DNA from: Colletotrichum lupini | Taxonomy: Eukaryota > Ascomycota > Sordariomycetes > Glomerellales > Glomerellaceae | DNA length: 64,000 bases | NCBI RefSeq assembly: GCF_023278565.1 | Contig: NC_064677.1 | Location: forward strand, 4,836,001-4,900,000 | Direction: 5' to 3' | Shown here: piece by piece, positions 48,601 to 58,974 of the stretch | Position numbering within the stretch: position 1 is the first letter of the stretch | Layout: every line of letters starts with the position of its first letter | Notes under the pieces: model-generated | Databases searched by the model: none | Seen by the model: only the letters and a program-made list of their open reading frames with translations | What the model was told of the DNA's origin: nothing | Made by a program: the position numbers and the translations under genes

Positions 48601-50598
48601 TTGATTATTCATACTTTGCTTGTATATTTGTTCTTATATAGATGTTTGTAGATCTGTCTCATGATTGAGGCTGATGACTTTGCATATTATAGCACTGATT
48701 ATGAGCAATCTCACACTTGAATGGTTCTCAGGAGACCTTTATTGCCTCTTATCTAGGCTATCTGTCTTTCTCCCCTTCTTCTGACGGAGCGAATTGGAGT
48801 CTGCCTGTAATCGGATAGGTTCAAGCTCTCAATTCTTTGGATCAGCTTCCAATTTCAACTCGTTGTGTGTCGTATTGAGCGACCGTTGCTTTTTCAAGGC
48901 AGTCTTCTTCCCGTCCGCCCACACCGTCGATCACAGAGTTGACCTTCAAAAACAACGCAGACATTCGCTCTGCACAACAATGATCACAGACACGCACTTC
49001 GTTCAGCATGAACATGAGAGATTCAGATATCTTCCTAGAACCTCGGTTCACCAGAGATTATATTCATACAGCTCATTTGTCGTTCGGTAAGCATAAGTAT
49101 TAATCTACCTGCATCCCACCATCACAGAACCAAGTGTAAAAGCAGTGTTGAGACCATCGTGCATTCACAATCGTAGGCAAGTCTTGCATTCACTCCCCTC
49201 GGGACATGAACCCTAATGTGTCTCTAAATGTCTCTTGGAGTTGCAGGAACCTTGGTTTGCTCTCTCTCTCTCTCTCTCTCTTGATGTATTCTTAGGCCCA
49301 TATGGCTAGATCCTAAAGGAAATGTCCCTTTGTCGCTGTTAACGTCGTCTTCGACTCTAAACGTATTCGTTGTTCCTCTAAGACGAATACGTTAAATGAG
49401 AAGACCACAAGGTGACGGCAGAAAACATAAATTAGGCAGTTCTTTTTCACCCATTAGGTATCGAGGTTCGCAACTGGCGCTGTGGCCTCAACCGTGAATC
49501 ATTGAGAATGTACGCATCTCGAGCATCCTCTTGGACGGCGGTTCAACCGTAGATGTCATCAATCTCACGTTCGTTGAGAGACATCGCATCCCCCGAGTAG
49601 AGATGCAAGAGCCAATGTCATTCGATTAGCCGACAACCAAACGACGATCGTGCACGAGTACGGCATCATGCGCCTTGTGGTGGGAGACATCCTGACCATT
49701 ATCCAAGCGATCACCATTGGACGCAGTGATGAGTGGGACCTTCTCCTCGTTCTCCTTGGTATCTGCCATTGCCCCGACTCCTGCATTGCTCATGACTACG
49801 GATTGGCCCTATAAATGGCGAAGTTGGGTGCGACACCACCTTGTAAGGTTGGGTGTACCCAGCCGAACTTGCACCGTCCCTCAAGGTAACGATCGCTTGC
49901 GAAAATGGTATCGGAGATACCCTCCTCGCTGACATCAAGAATGATGCCGCCGCCTCGAGTCGCTGATGTATACCACATTCCAACACCAACTCATACACGC
50001 ATCACATCTTCGTTACCTCGTTTATTTCGTCAAGGTCAAGAACCACTACAGGCTGTGGCTATACGTCTTTACACCATGTCTTACGTTGATTATCTCTTCT
50101 ATGTCTTCATCGATACATTCGTCGATTCCGTTGTCAGCGACCTCGCTGACATCTTCGTCAACGCCTTGTTTGGCAAGTAAAGTATGGTTGAGTTGGAATC
50201 CACAAGCAATGAGCGACTTTATAGAGTCACTCACAACGCATGAGTGTCTTGGCGTCTCTTATTCTCAGTCTTCTCGAACACTCATACACCAAATCGACCC
50301 CCAAATCAGTCGCCAAGATCCAGCATCAACATACATCTACCAGAGCCAGTTCAGGCCGATGCGGACTCAAATCCCATATCCACTTCACCTTCAACCAGCT
50401 GCTCGTCTCCTCCTCCACTCCTGGAATGCGCCCAAACGCCTCGACAGGAAATAACCAAAACCCAAGCGCCGGCTTCGGCGCCGCAGCCAACACCTCGGGC
50501 CCATCAAACTCAGGCCGCTTAGCCTGCAACCCCGACGCCGTCGAGAAACATCCCGCCGGTCTCTCGCCGCCGGCACGTCCTCCGGCCGCGGGAGTGTC
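48601..50598. other. Convergent intergenic, 2 kb
   Basis: Holds a CT microsatellite (about 49258-49281). Several small frames exist between 49560 and 50240, including a 53-codon minus-strand frame from an ATG at 49793 and a 34-codon plus-strand frame at 50077 (MSYVDYLFYVF). None has a motif or partner I recognise. Confidence 0.45.
49258..49281. repeat. CT microsatellite
   Basis: About 11-12 uninterrupted CT units. Confidence 0.9.
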
Positions 50599-51651
50599 TC
50601 ACCCATGAAACCACCACTGCAGCTCAAGCCACCGAAAGTCCTCTTCATGAAGGACCCTCGCCGCATCCTCGCGGGTGCGAATGGAACCCTCCTCGCTCGA
50701 GGCGTACATGATACGGACGTCCAGATCTCGGTCCTGACCTCTGTTTGCCACGTCCTCAGGCCGTACGCCAGCATCACGAAGAAGCTTCCGCCAGCCGAGG
50801 GGGCCCTCCCTCGGATCATACACGGTCCCGCCAATCTTTTCGAGATCCCGCACGATGCCGACCCTTGGATCCGGTAGCGGTGCGTCGAAGAAGGTGAAGT
50901 TGGGAAACACGGGGACGCCGTAGTTGAAGACGTGCACGCGCCTCCAGTCCAGCACGTTGAGGGCGCGGGCGCCGCGCGGTGTGCACTTGAACCAGAGGCT
51001 TTTGAGGTTTTTTGCGGCGGTGGCTCTGAAGGCGTCTAGGGAGGGGCCTTCGGCGAAGGTGTGCTTGAGTGGCGATGGGTTGTGGGTTGATGTCCGGTAG
51101 TCGGATCCTTCTGCGACTAGGTGCTGGAGACCGCGGCCTTTGGGGTCGTAGGCGCGGAGATCGTGGATGAAGTCGAATAAAAAGATAGTGTGGGCTTTTC
51201 CGTGGGAGACTCGGAGGTAATCCCAGTCCAGGTTGAGTCGGATGATGGATATTGTTTCGCTATGTTTGTCACGTCTAAATCGGCATGGTAGTTGCGTTGA
51301 ATAGAACGATGATACGGCGTCTCGTGCTTCCCTGTTCACTCTTGTGAGATCGGGCAATAGGGACCGTTGCGTCTCGATGATGGCCTTATAGTGGTACCCA
51401 GAAATTCGACGACCCAGACTATTAATGAGAGTATCCGTTTCGTCGACAATTCGTTCATCTTCTTGTCTCTGCTCCTTTCCTTTTTCAAGGATGATATGTA
51501 TCATCCGATGACGCTGCAACGCATGCTTCCAAAATAGAAGACGAATTTCTATCGGAAACTGTTGGAATAATACAAAGCTGGCATCTTTGGTTATTGCAGA
51601 GTCTGGATTGAATAGCTCAAGGTGCGGCCGCCTCGGCATCGTCGTCTCCAT
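50599..51651 (-). CDS. 2EXR-domain protein
   Basis: Intronless, 350 residues, starting at METTMPRR. Near residues 27-45 it has FVLFQQFPIEIRLLFWKHAL, the signature of the fungal 2EXR domain (FxxFPxLPxEIRxxIW). That family is greatly expanded in moulds and has no settled function. PDLTRVNREARDAVSSFY matches the usual second motif (LLxxCREAR), and LNLDWDYLRV follows. The remainder is globular-looking and ends in WLELQWWFHG. No signal peptide or membrane helix is visible. Its neighbours suggest no pathway. Confidence 0.85.
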   Translation of the reverse strand: METTMPRRPHLELFNPDSAITKDASFVLFQQFPIEIRLLFWKHALQRHRMIHIILEKGKEQRQEDERIVDETDTLINSLGRRISGYHYKAIIETQRSLLPDLTRVNREARDAVSSFYSTQLPCRFRRDKHSETISIIRLNLDWDYLRVSHGKAHTIFLFDFIHDLRAYDPKGRGLQHLVAEGSDYRTSTHNPSPLKHTFAEGPSLDAFRATAAKNLKSLWFKCTPRGARALNVLDWRRVHVFNYGVPVFPNFTFFDAPLPDPRVGIVRDLEKIGGTVYDPREGPLGWRKLLRDAGVRPEDVANRGQDRDLDVRIMYASSEEGSIRTREDAARVLHEEDFRWLELQWWFHG

Positions 51652-52763
51652 CTCAATGTCTTGATCGGACCATGGTCTTCATAGAGTTCGGGAGAGTCGA
51701 GACTCGACGACCTAGACACTGGTCACACAATAGAAATGGACATGAGGCTTTACATTCCTGACGTAAGATCGGGCAGGAATGCGGAGGCAGTGGATGTGGC
51801 GTTCAACGATGTCTCAAATCGTCGAGGCGCAGCTGTCATTTTGGGGTATCGTCATCTACGTCTTCCCCGATTGGGAAATTCGATGAAGTGATGTAGTTGC
51901 GATATGTCACGGAATCCACTCCGGTCGCTGTCGCGGACTCACACTTCTGCCGCTGGCTGGCCAGAATCGTTCCTGGGAAGATGTCATAGAAAATTTTGAA
52001 GTCGGCAGTAGGCTGTTGTAGAAAATGATTCAAGGCCGACTTTGTCGAAGGTAGGAATACTGCTGACTGTTGCTCCCAGGGTACCCAAAAGCGTAGCCGC
52101 GGTTTCGTCGTGTTGGAGTTTTTGAACCTCGTCTCTGGCCATTGGGGAGCTCTTTTCTATTGAATATTGAGAAAACTAAGATCTTGGTCGCTGGCTGGCG
52201 GCGGACAGCAGCTACAAGAGTTGTTTGATTCGGCGATGATGTTGATAATGCCAGACTGGATTGGTAGGCAATGTTAGACTGGCCATCCTGATGTTTTATC
52301 ACACTGACTGCACAGCTGCTGAGCGACTTTCACCCACCATATTTACCTCTTTGTTGTTGGTTTCCTCGATCTCCTCGTTGTGGTCATCCTAGTATGCGTT
52401 GGTAGTGTCGATCCACTCATTCGTGGGAGACTGGACGGGATCTGTCATACAGAATCGCAATTCACGTATCGATACCCTGGGCTAGAACTAGACTATAAGT
52501 GCCGCAGTGCGTTTCTAGGTGCCACATGCATATTCGACGAAGAACAGGCTATAAACAGGCAAGGACGTCCCGTACTTTTTATCTGAGTATTGAGTCATTT
52601 GCTAACACCTTGGTACGCGAGATGGATAAAATCATGTTGGAAAGCCCGGGGACCGAAACTTCGATTCACCCTCTTCAGTGGCAATTATGCAAGAAATTAG
52701 CATGAGCCAGATGGCTACTGACGTTGAATTTATACCTCTTGGCTACCAGCCCTCTGCGGCAGA
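51652..52763. other. Intergenic 1.1 kb
   Basis: 5' flank of the 2EXR gene and 3' flank of the dehydrogenase gene. Unsupported short frames only. Confidence 0.5.
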
Positions 52764-53870
52764 CTAAACCTGCAACCCAGGACCCTCAAGCTTCTTCCAC
52801 ACCTTTTCCGCATTCTCAGCCAGCCTGGGCAAAACAACACCAACACCACTAGGCGGCTCAGCCCGATATAAAGGAACCACGCGCGTAGCCCCCTTGGAAA
52901 CCTCCAGAATCGTCCCGTTACCGTACTCTGGATTCTCGCACAACTCAAGCATGCCCCTCGCAACCTCCTCCGGCTCGAGGAACAGCTCGACGCCCTCGCC
53001 CTGCGTCATGTGCTTCTTTCCCGGGTCCTCCGACCACATTGGAGTCTGTATCCTCTCGTCAGCAACAGTCTATTTCAGCAACCCGCACATGAGAGTGTAG
53101 ACATTGACATAGAATACTACTCACCATCACGGCCCCAGGCGCAACAGCACTACACCGAATTCCCAACCGGTCCCTCATCCCCGCCATACACCTCACAAAG
53201 CCGTGAAGACCATGCTTGCTCGCAATATACAACGGCGACCCGATCCCCGCCGCGTGCCCCGCGATACTACTCACGTGCACCAAACACCCTCCTTTCCCCT
53301 CCTGCGTCCAGTACCCGATCGCAAGCTGGCTCAGCCGGATCGGATGCGTCAGATTCACGTCCAGAACGGCGTACGTTCCCGGCTCCGCGTCCGCCGCGTC
53401 TCTTGATTCACTGTCCGGGTTCGTTCCTGTCTTGGGAGGGTGCCAGAAGGAGGTCCATGCTGGTTCGAAGAGACCCGCGCCGGGGACAACGATGTCGATT
53501 CGGGGGAAGGAGGAGAGAGCGCTGGACCAGAGACGGGATAGGGAGGGCCAAGATGCGACGTTCGTTTCTTGGAAGAGGGCTGAGGGGCGGTCGCTGTTGT
53601 TTCTGTTGTTGGAGGTGTTACTGCCGGGTTGGGGGTGAGGGTACTGCTCTAGGAGCTTTTGTGCTTCGTGGCGGAGGGCGAGGTCGCCTATTATGACGGA
53701 GCAGCCCTTTTCCAGGAGTAATCTTGCAAAGGCGAGGTTTATGCCTGTGAGGTGTTAGTATACCGGTGGTCCCGGGAGGAGCGTTGATGTCGGAGGGGTG
53801 GGTTAGGAGAGGGATGACCTGATCCTGCGCCGGTGACGACTGCGTATTTTCCTGCCACGGACAGAGACAT
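52764..53870 (-). CDS. Short-chain dehydrogenase/reductase (15-PGDH-like)
   Basis: Exons 53819-53870, 53125-53744 and 52764-53045 give 317 residues. A classical SDR with a Rossmann fold: cofactor motif TGAGSGIN at residues 13-20 (formed across the first intron), a D-L pair after the second strand (GDLAL) that favours NAD(H), catalytic S176/S177, Y190 and K194 in YIASK, and AVAPGAVMTPMW after the second splice. The usual NNAG motif is replaced by VPGAG (residues 104-108), as in fungal relatives of 15-hydroxyprostaglandin dehydrogenase. Substrate is unknown. Residues 50-75 hold an Asn/Ser/Pro-rich insert. The first donor (GTCATC) is weak, yet no other join restores the glycine motif. The C-terminus has no membrane segment. 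Confidence 0.92.
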
Positions 53871-54348
53871 GGTGCCGACAGTCTTTATAGTTGATGAAGC
53901 TGAGGTATCGTGTTAAAGTCTGACAGAAGGTGAAGTTGTCACAGCAGAAAAATTAGGGCACCGGTCATATCGAGTGATCAAACAGCCGTGACGAGGTGTC
54001 TCAATGGGGTCACACATTGCCTGCTCGACTCTGCAGCCTCTGAGGATGCCGCCACTGACGGGTACCATCACCCGGTGCAACCATTCAACCTGTATTTGAA
54101 AAGGACTGGATGTTGTCGGTTTGGTACGTGGCTTGAGGGGTCACCGGATGTTGGCGTGGGGGGTAGCTGTCCATTAGAAGAAACCCCACCTGTTCATACA
54201 GATTTGGCATGTGTACAGAGCTTTGGGGTGTCGTTCATGTCACAATGCGACACAAATACAAGGTACCGGTACCAAAATGGACAGAGAGCGGGACAGTTGT
54301 AAAGTACACCATTGGTGCTAACCTACCACCAGGAACTAAATCCAACCC
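53871..54348. other. Intergenic 480 bp
   Basis: 5' flank of the dehydrogenase gene and 3' flank of the anion transporter gene. Nothing else seen. Confidence 0.5.
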
Positions 54349-56401
54349 TCACACCGTCTTGGGCCCCCTTTCCTCATCAGGAACCCGTCTAGATGTCTCA
54401 TTCGGCGCAACCAAACCCTCCCGGCGCCGATCATTCTCGTCGTCCTCCGGCTTTCCCTCCCGCGTCGCCCATCCATCAACGTACCGTAACGTCTGCCGGC
54501 TCCAAACCTTATTCATAAAGAACAACCGCACGGGCACCAGAATGATGATAATGATGGGAAACCCGGGTGCGGCAACAGTCAACGTGACACCAAAGACGAT
54601 GCCCGTGAGCACGATCTGCGCGATCGTGTAGCAATGAATCCCTATCCAACTAGCGCCGTGAGGCAAGGCAGGCAGCTCCGAAATGGGCGTCAGAAGGTGC
54701 CAGATCCTCGTAAGGATCGGGTTCACAGACAGCGACTGGAAACCCATGAACATGAAGAGGCCCGCTAGGACCGAAGTCGGCGTGAAACCCAGCACGTGCT
54801 GAAAGGGCGGCGAGACGAAGAGCAGGATACCTGCCGCCTGGAGGAAGGCCGAGTATCGCTGCTCGTGGACGCGCTGGACGGGTTTCGCGGGGGGGCCCTC
54901 ACCGGGCCCTTCCTCTTCTGCTTCTTCGTCGACGGGCGGCGGGTCCTCGTAGACGGTGTACATAAGCGACTCGGAGTGGAGCGGCGCCTGCGGAAGGAGG
55001 CCGTTGGCGGGCGGGATGCCGAGGATGCCGCACATGATTGTCGTGATGGCCAGGAGCATGACGTCCCACGCGTACCCGCCGGGCTTCTGGGTGCCGTACC
55101 TCTTGGCTGTGCAGATAATGCTGCTGATCTCGTGGTCAAAGTAGAAGAGGACGGTTATGATGATGCCGGGGACGATGGCGATGAATATCCAGCCGATGGG
55201 AAGTTTCCAGAACTCGACGAAAAAGTACTCGCGGCTCGGCGACGACGGCCGGAACGACTTTGAGACCTCGAGCCTGTTGTGGTCGAGGGTCGCCAGGTCG
55301 CCGACGTACGGCATGCCGATGAAGAAGACGATGGAGATGGCGGCGGCATACTCGGTCAGGCCCATGCGGATGTACCGATGGAACAGCGGCTTCCACGACA
55401 CGGCCGTCGAGAGGGCGATGGCGAGGAGACAGGTGCCCGCGGCGCCGATGATGGAGTAGAGGAAGGCGGCGAGGGAGACGGCTGCTTTGGTGCGCTGGAG
55501 CTCCCTGATGGCCTTGTGGAAGTAGATTACGCTGTTGAGGAGGGAGAAGATGTCGGCGCTGAAGTCGGTGACGTATTGCATGGTGTAGTCATGGGCGTTG
55601 AAGATGGCCAAGAGGAAGTGCATCCAGCCCGAGTGAATCAGGGACCAGGCCATGAAGGGTAGGAAGGGGATCTGTCCGTAATTAGTTTGCTGGTCACATT
55701 GTATTCTTCTGAAAGATGATACACCTTGAATGAATTCTCGCATAGTGTGTAAATGTTCTCCGCCAACACTGAGAACGGCCCCGTAACACCAAGAATTGTC
55801 AATGGTTGAGCTGAGAACCTGGGGAAAATGTGTTAGACGATGATGTCTCAGGATAATGAAACTCTCAGGCGAACAAGATAACTCACAAGGCAAAGATGAT
55901 GCCGCAAAGCCCAGTACTAAACACCACCTCAATCGTGCCCCACGACTCCCCAGTCAAAACATACAAGTCGCTGGCGAACGTGATGCCGGGCAAGATATTG
56001 GTGAAAAAGACGTACACCGCGCTCGCCAGGACAAGCTGATTGAACACGGTCCAGTCAGAGAGGTACCTCAATCTGAAGTTGCCAAAGTCCTCCTTCAGCA
56101 GCCTGAATGGCCTCAACTTGCCGTCTCTCTTCATGTAGCCACGCCATCTGTGGTTGTTCCTGTTGCTGGTGTCATTGTCACTGCTGTGTCGTCCACTTCG
56201 GCGCCTTTCTGAGCCCGTATCGTGGACCGAAACTTCATCAGGGCCTTCTGCTTTTTCAGTAGACCTCCTCCCTGCCTTATCGCTGATGAGACCGTGCGAC
56301 TCGCGGACCGGCGTTATGACATCGTCCTGGTGTCGAAGTGATGTGGCCGAGGGTGGTCCACGGTCATTGTCTGGCCCCGCGGGCGTGAGATTTGGTGGCA
56401 T
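54349..56401 (-). CDS. BOR1: Bor1-like anion (borate/bicarbonate) transporter
   Basis: Exons 55887-56401, 55725-55818 and 54349-55671 give 643 residues, within the usual range for fungal SLC4-type Bor1 proteins. It is a plasma-membrane or vacuolar exporter, known from yeast for borate efflux. About 130 polar residues precede the core. Family motifs: DWTVFNQLVLASAVYVFFTN, ILPGITFASDL, SAQPLTILGVTGPFSVL (assembled over two splices), PFLPFMAWSLIHSGWMH, GIPPANGLLPQAPLHSESL, FLQAAGILLFVSPPFQHVLG, VLAGLFMFMGFQSL. About a dozen hydrophobic segments are visible. An acidic loop DEEAEEEGPGEG sits between the two halves, and a charged tail follows the last helix. The start is the first ATG of the exon-1 frame (MPPNLTP); an upstream exon cannot be excluded. 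It is divergent from MTG1. Confidence 0.95.
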
Positions 56402-57276
56402 GTGGGAGGGGGCTTTTACGACTATCAACACAGAACGAGCCTGTGTGCAGTCGTTAGATACACGAGAGATGGCAACCTAGTGCGCTGGTAATGAGAAAAA
56501 ATGTGCTTTGGCGATCTACACGATATAGAAGTAATCATTTACATGATCTTGAAAGCCCAGAAATAGATAGGAACCGAAGATTGGTACTGAAAATAGACAA
56601 GAAACACTCGACGAAAGCCAGAACGGTTAAACGGCAGAGGCGTAAAGAACTCAAAACACTACAAAATACCGCTAATGCAAACCTTTGCTCATCCCAACGA
56701 ACTCCATCTTGCAGCCCAAGGTCCATGGATTCCCTTGACTCGAACAAGTTTTCCCAAGCACCTTTACCAGGGCTTCTCAAAAAAGAGAAGGTTCGGGCCC
56801 CGTTTCGACAAATCGACATCCCACCGTTCCCCACGTGCTCATTGGCCAGTCTTGGCAGACCATGACCCCACTGACAGCCAAGGGTACGTAGTGCGCCCGG
56901 TCCGAGCTGGGATAGCTCTCGAGGCTGACGTCATGGCTCGTCGGCGTCGGGGCCAGCAGGTTGCCCCTCCTCCCTTTCCAGGGATCATCCAAAGCCACAG
57001 CCAATCAGAAGATGCGACCGCTGCGAGGCTATCGCACAATCGGCGCCAGGCTGAAGAAATTTCGACACGAACCAACCTTCATTGCTCCGAGATTATCAGC
57101 TTCAACCACCTGCAAGCGTCAACCCCTCCCTCCCACCACCGAGCACTTCTTCCAAGGAAGTCATTTGCTCTCCCCCAACGATGAAAAGGTGATCGCAAGG
57201 AACGGATCCTTAGCACAAGGGTGCCCAAATATCCCCCCCAACCCGCGTCCCCGTCCCAACCCCCACAACCCCGGCG
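56402..57276. other. Divergent promoter, BOR1/MTG1
   Basis: 875 bp between divergent starts. CCAAT-type pentamers on the minus strand (ATTGG, about 56839 and CCAATC near 57001) are compatible with promoter elements; no gene is supported. Confidence 0.45.
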
Positions 57277-58422
57277 ATGCTGCTCCCGACCGCCGCACGC
57301 CGGAGCGCAACCACGGCCACCACCGCCGCCTTCGCGCCCCGCCTCCGCTTCGACGTCTCCGAATCCATCCCCCGCTCCTACTACCTAGGCCACCACCACG
57401 CCGCCCTCCGCGAAATCTCCTCCCGCCTCTCCGACGTCGGCCTCGTCCTCGAGTGCCGCGACTACCGCGTACCCCTAACCAGCTGGAACCCCGTCCTCGA
57501 CCGCGCCATCGCCGGCCGCGAGCGCATCGTCGTCTACACCCACCGCGACCTCGGCGCCGACAGCCCCGCCTCAGTAGAACAAGCCCTCCGCCGCTTCCAC
57601 AATGGTACAGGTCGCTCTGCCACCGGCGGCGGTAACACCTCCACGACCCGGCAGCGCGTCGTCTTCTGGCGCAAAGACGACCCCGCCACCACGAAACAAC
57701 TCCTCTCCGAAATCCGCAGCGTCGCCCGCTCAGTCGACAGCCTGACCGGCATGCGCGCCCTCGTCGTCGGCATGCCCAACGTAGGCAAAAGCACCCTCCT
57801 CAACAAGCTCCGCGTCCACGGCATGCACAAGAAACAATCCGTCGCAAAAGTCGGCGCACAGCCGGGAGTGACGCGCAAGCTCTCCTCCCCCGTGCGCATC
57901 CTCGACTCCGAGACCAGCGGCGCCGGCGACAGCAACGACACCATGGGCCTAGGCGAGGGCGTCTTCGTCCTCGACACGCCCGGCGTCTTCATGCCCTTCG
58001 TCTCCGAAGCCGAAAGCATGGTCAAGCTCGCCCTCGCCGGCTCCGTAAAAGACGACCGCATCCCCATGGAGATCCTCGCCGACTACCTCCTCTACCGCCT
58101 CAACCTCGTCGACCCGGGTGCCTACGCCAGGTACTCCGAGCCCACGAACGAGGTCAACGAGTTTCTGACGGGCGTCGCCCGCAGGACGGGCAAGCTCAAG
58201 AGCGGAGGGGAGGCCAACGCCGACAGCGCCGCCGACTGGATCGTCAAGCAGTGGAGGGTCGGGAACTTGGGCAAGTTTGTGCTCGACGACATCACCGACG
58301 AGGCCTTTAAGGACAAGGAGCTGGCGAGGGAAGGGCAGGGCCCGCTCAGCATGAATCAGGCGCGGAGAAAGGAAAAGGAGGCGAGGAAAGAGCGGGCAAT
58401 GAACAAGAGCAAAGCGGTTTAA
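57277..58422 (+). CDS. MTG1: Mitochondrial ribosome-assembly GTPase Mtg1
   Basis: Intronless, 381 residues. Mtg1 is a circularly permuted GTPase of the YlqF/RbgA family that matures the mitochondrial large ribosomal subunit at the inner membrane. The head (MLLPTAARRSATTATTAAFAPRLRF) is a typical presequence. G motifs appear in permuted order: G4-like THRD at 88-91 (degenerate relative to NKxD), then G1 GMPNVGKST at 165-173, then AQPGVTRK, and G3 DTPGVF. RIPMEILADYLLYRLN and the Lys/Glu-rich C-terminus are family-like. The Gly/Ser/Thr insert GNGTGRSATGGGNTST-like region near 109-124 is probably a local loop. Codon third positions are strongly C-rich. Confidence 0.97.
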   Translation: MLLPTAARRSATTATTAAFAPRLRFDVSESIPRSYYLGHHHAALREISSRLSDVGLVLECRDYRVPLTSWNPVLDRAIAGRERIVVYTHRDLGADSPASVEQALRRFHNGTGRSATGGGNTSTTRQRVVFWRKDDPATTKQLLSEIRSVARSVDSLTGMRALVVGMPNVGKSTLLNKLRVHGMHKKQSVAKVGAQPGVTRKLSSPVRILDSETSGAGDSNDTMGLGEGVFVLDTPGVFMPFVSEAESMVKLALAGSVKDDRIPMEILADYLLYRLNLVDPGAYARYSEPTNEVNEFLTGVARRTGKLKSGGEANADSAADWIVKQWRVGNLGKFVLDDITDEAFKDKELAREGQGPLSMNQARRKEKEARKERAMNKSKAV

Positions 58423-58974
58423 GGGGCACAAAAGTTGAGTAGTAGTAAAATTGTCCCGTGTGAGAATTATGGAAAGATACCCCCACACTCTGTATCAAAA
58501 TACATGTAAAGTAAAGACGTTGCCTCGTATGAGAGCAAATTTTGTACACCTTATCCTTCAAGAAAATAAAAACCGAGTAGATCAGGTTGGAAAATACTCG
58601 AGATGAAAAAGCAAACTCAACCGAACTTGAGTGCATCACTAACAACGTCGACCGCAATCTTGGAGACTCGTAAGTGTCCGGGTATCCGACAACTCTCCTC
58701 GAACCTGACATTATCAACTGACAGTAGAACCGCACAACCAGTGCGTACATGAGCAATGGCTCGTGATTGAACTGCCTTCCAGTCTTTGGTTCGAATAACA
58801 TTTTCAACACCTCAAAACATACCAAACGCCACGAAACATCAAACCGTACAGAGCCGCCAGATGCCGTCGAGGGCAGACTCTTAGTATCGTACTCTGAAAC
58901 GAAAGCAACCATTCGGCTTCAAGTGAGCGACTCTTCGCTTATATAGAGGGCAGCTACGGCCAATCTAGGCCAGC
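58423..58974. other. Convergent intergenic region
   Basis: 3' flanks of MTG1 and the PHD-finger gene. The 189-codon minus-strand open frame at 58346-58912 overlaps the MTG1 end and shows no family features; likely 3' UTR sequence. Confidence 0.5.

Noticed and set aside
54796..55263. Plus-strand frames over the BOR1 gene
   Set aside because: Antisense to transmembrane coding sequence that has convincing family motifs.
47370..56401. Secondary-metabolite cluster (phosphopantetheinyl transferase, dehydrogenase, transporter)
   Set aside because: There is no synthase, the transferase is a housekeeping gene and the transporter is Bor1-like; gaps are large and orientations mixed.
58346..58912. 189-codon minus-strand frame at the end of MTG1
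   Set aside because: Overlaps the MTG1 stop region and resembles translated 3' UTR; no conserved motif.
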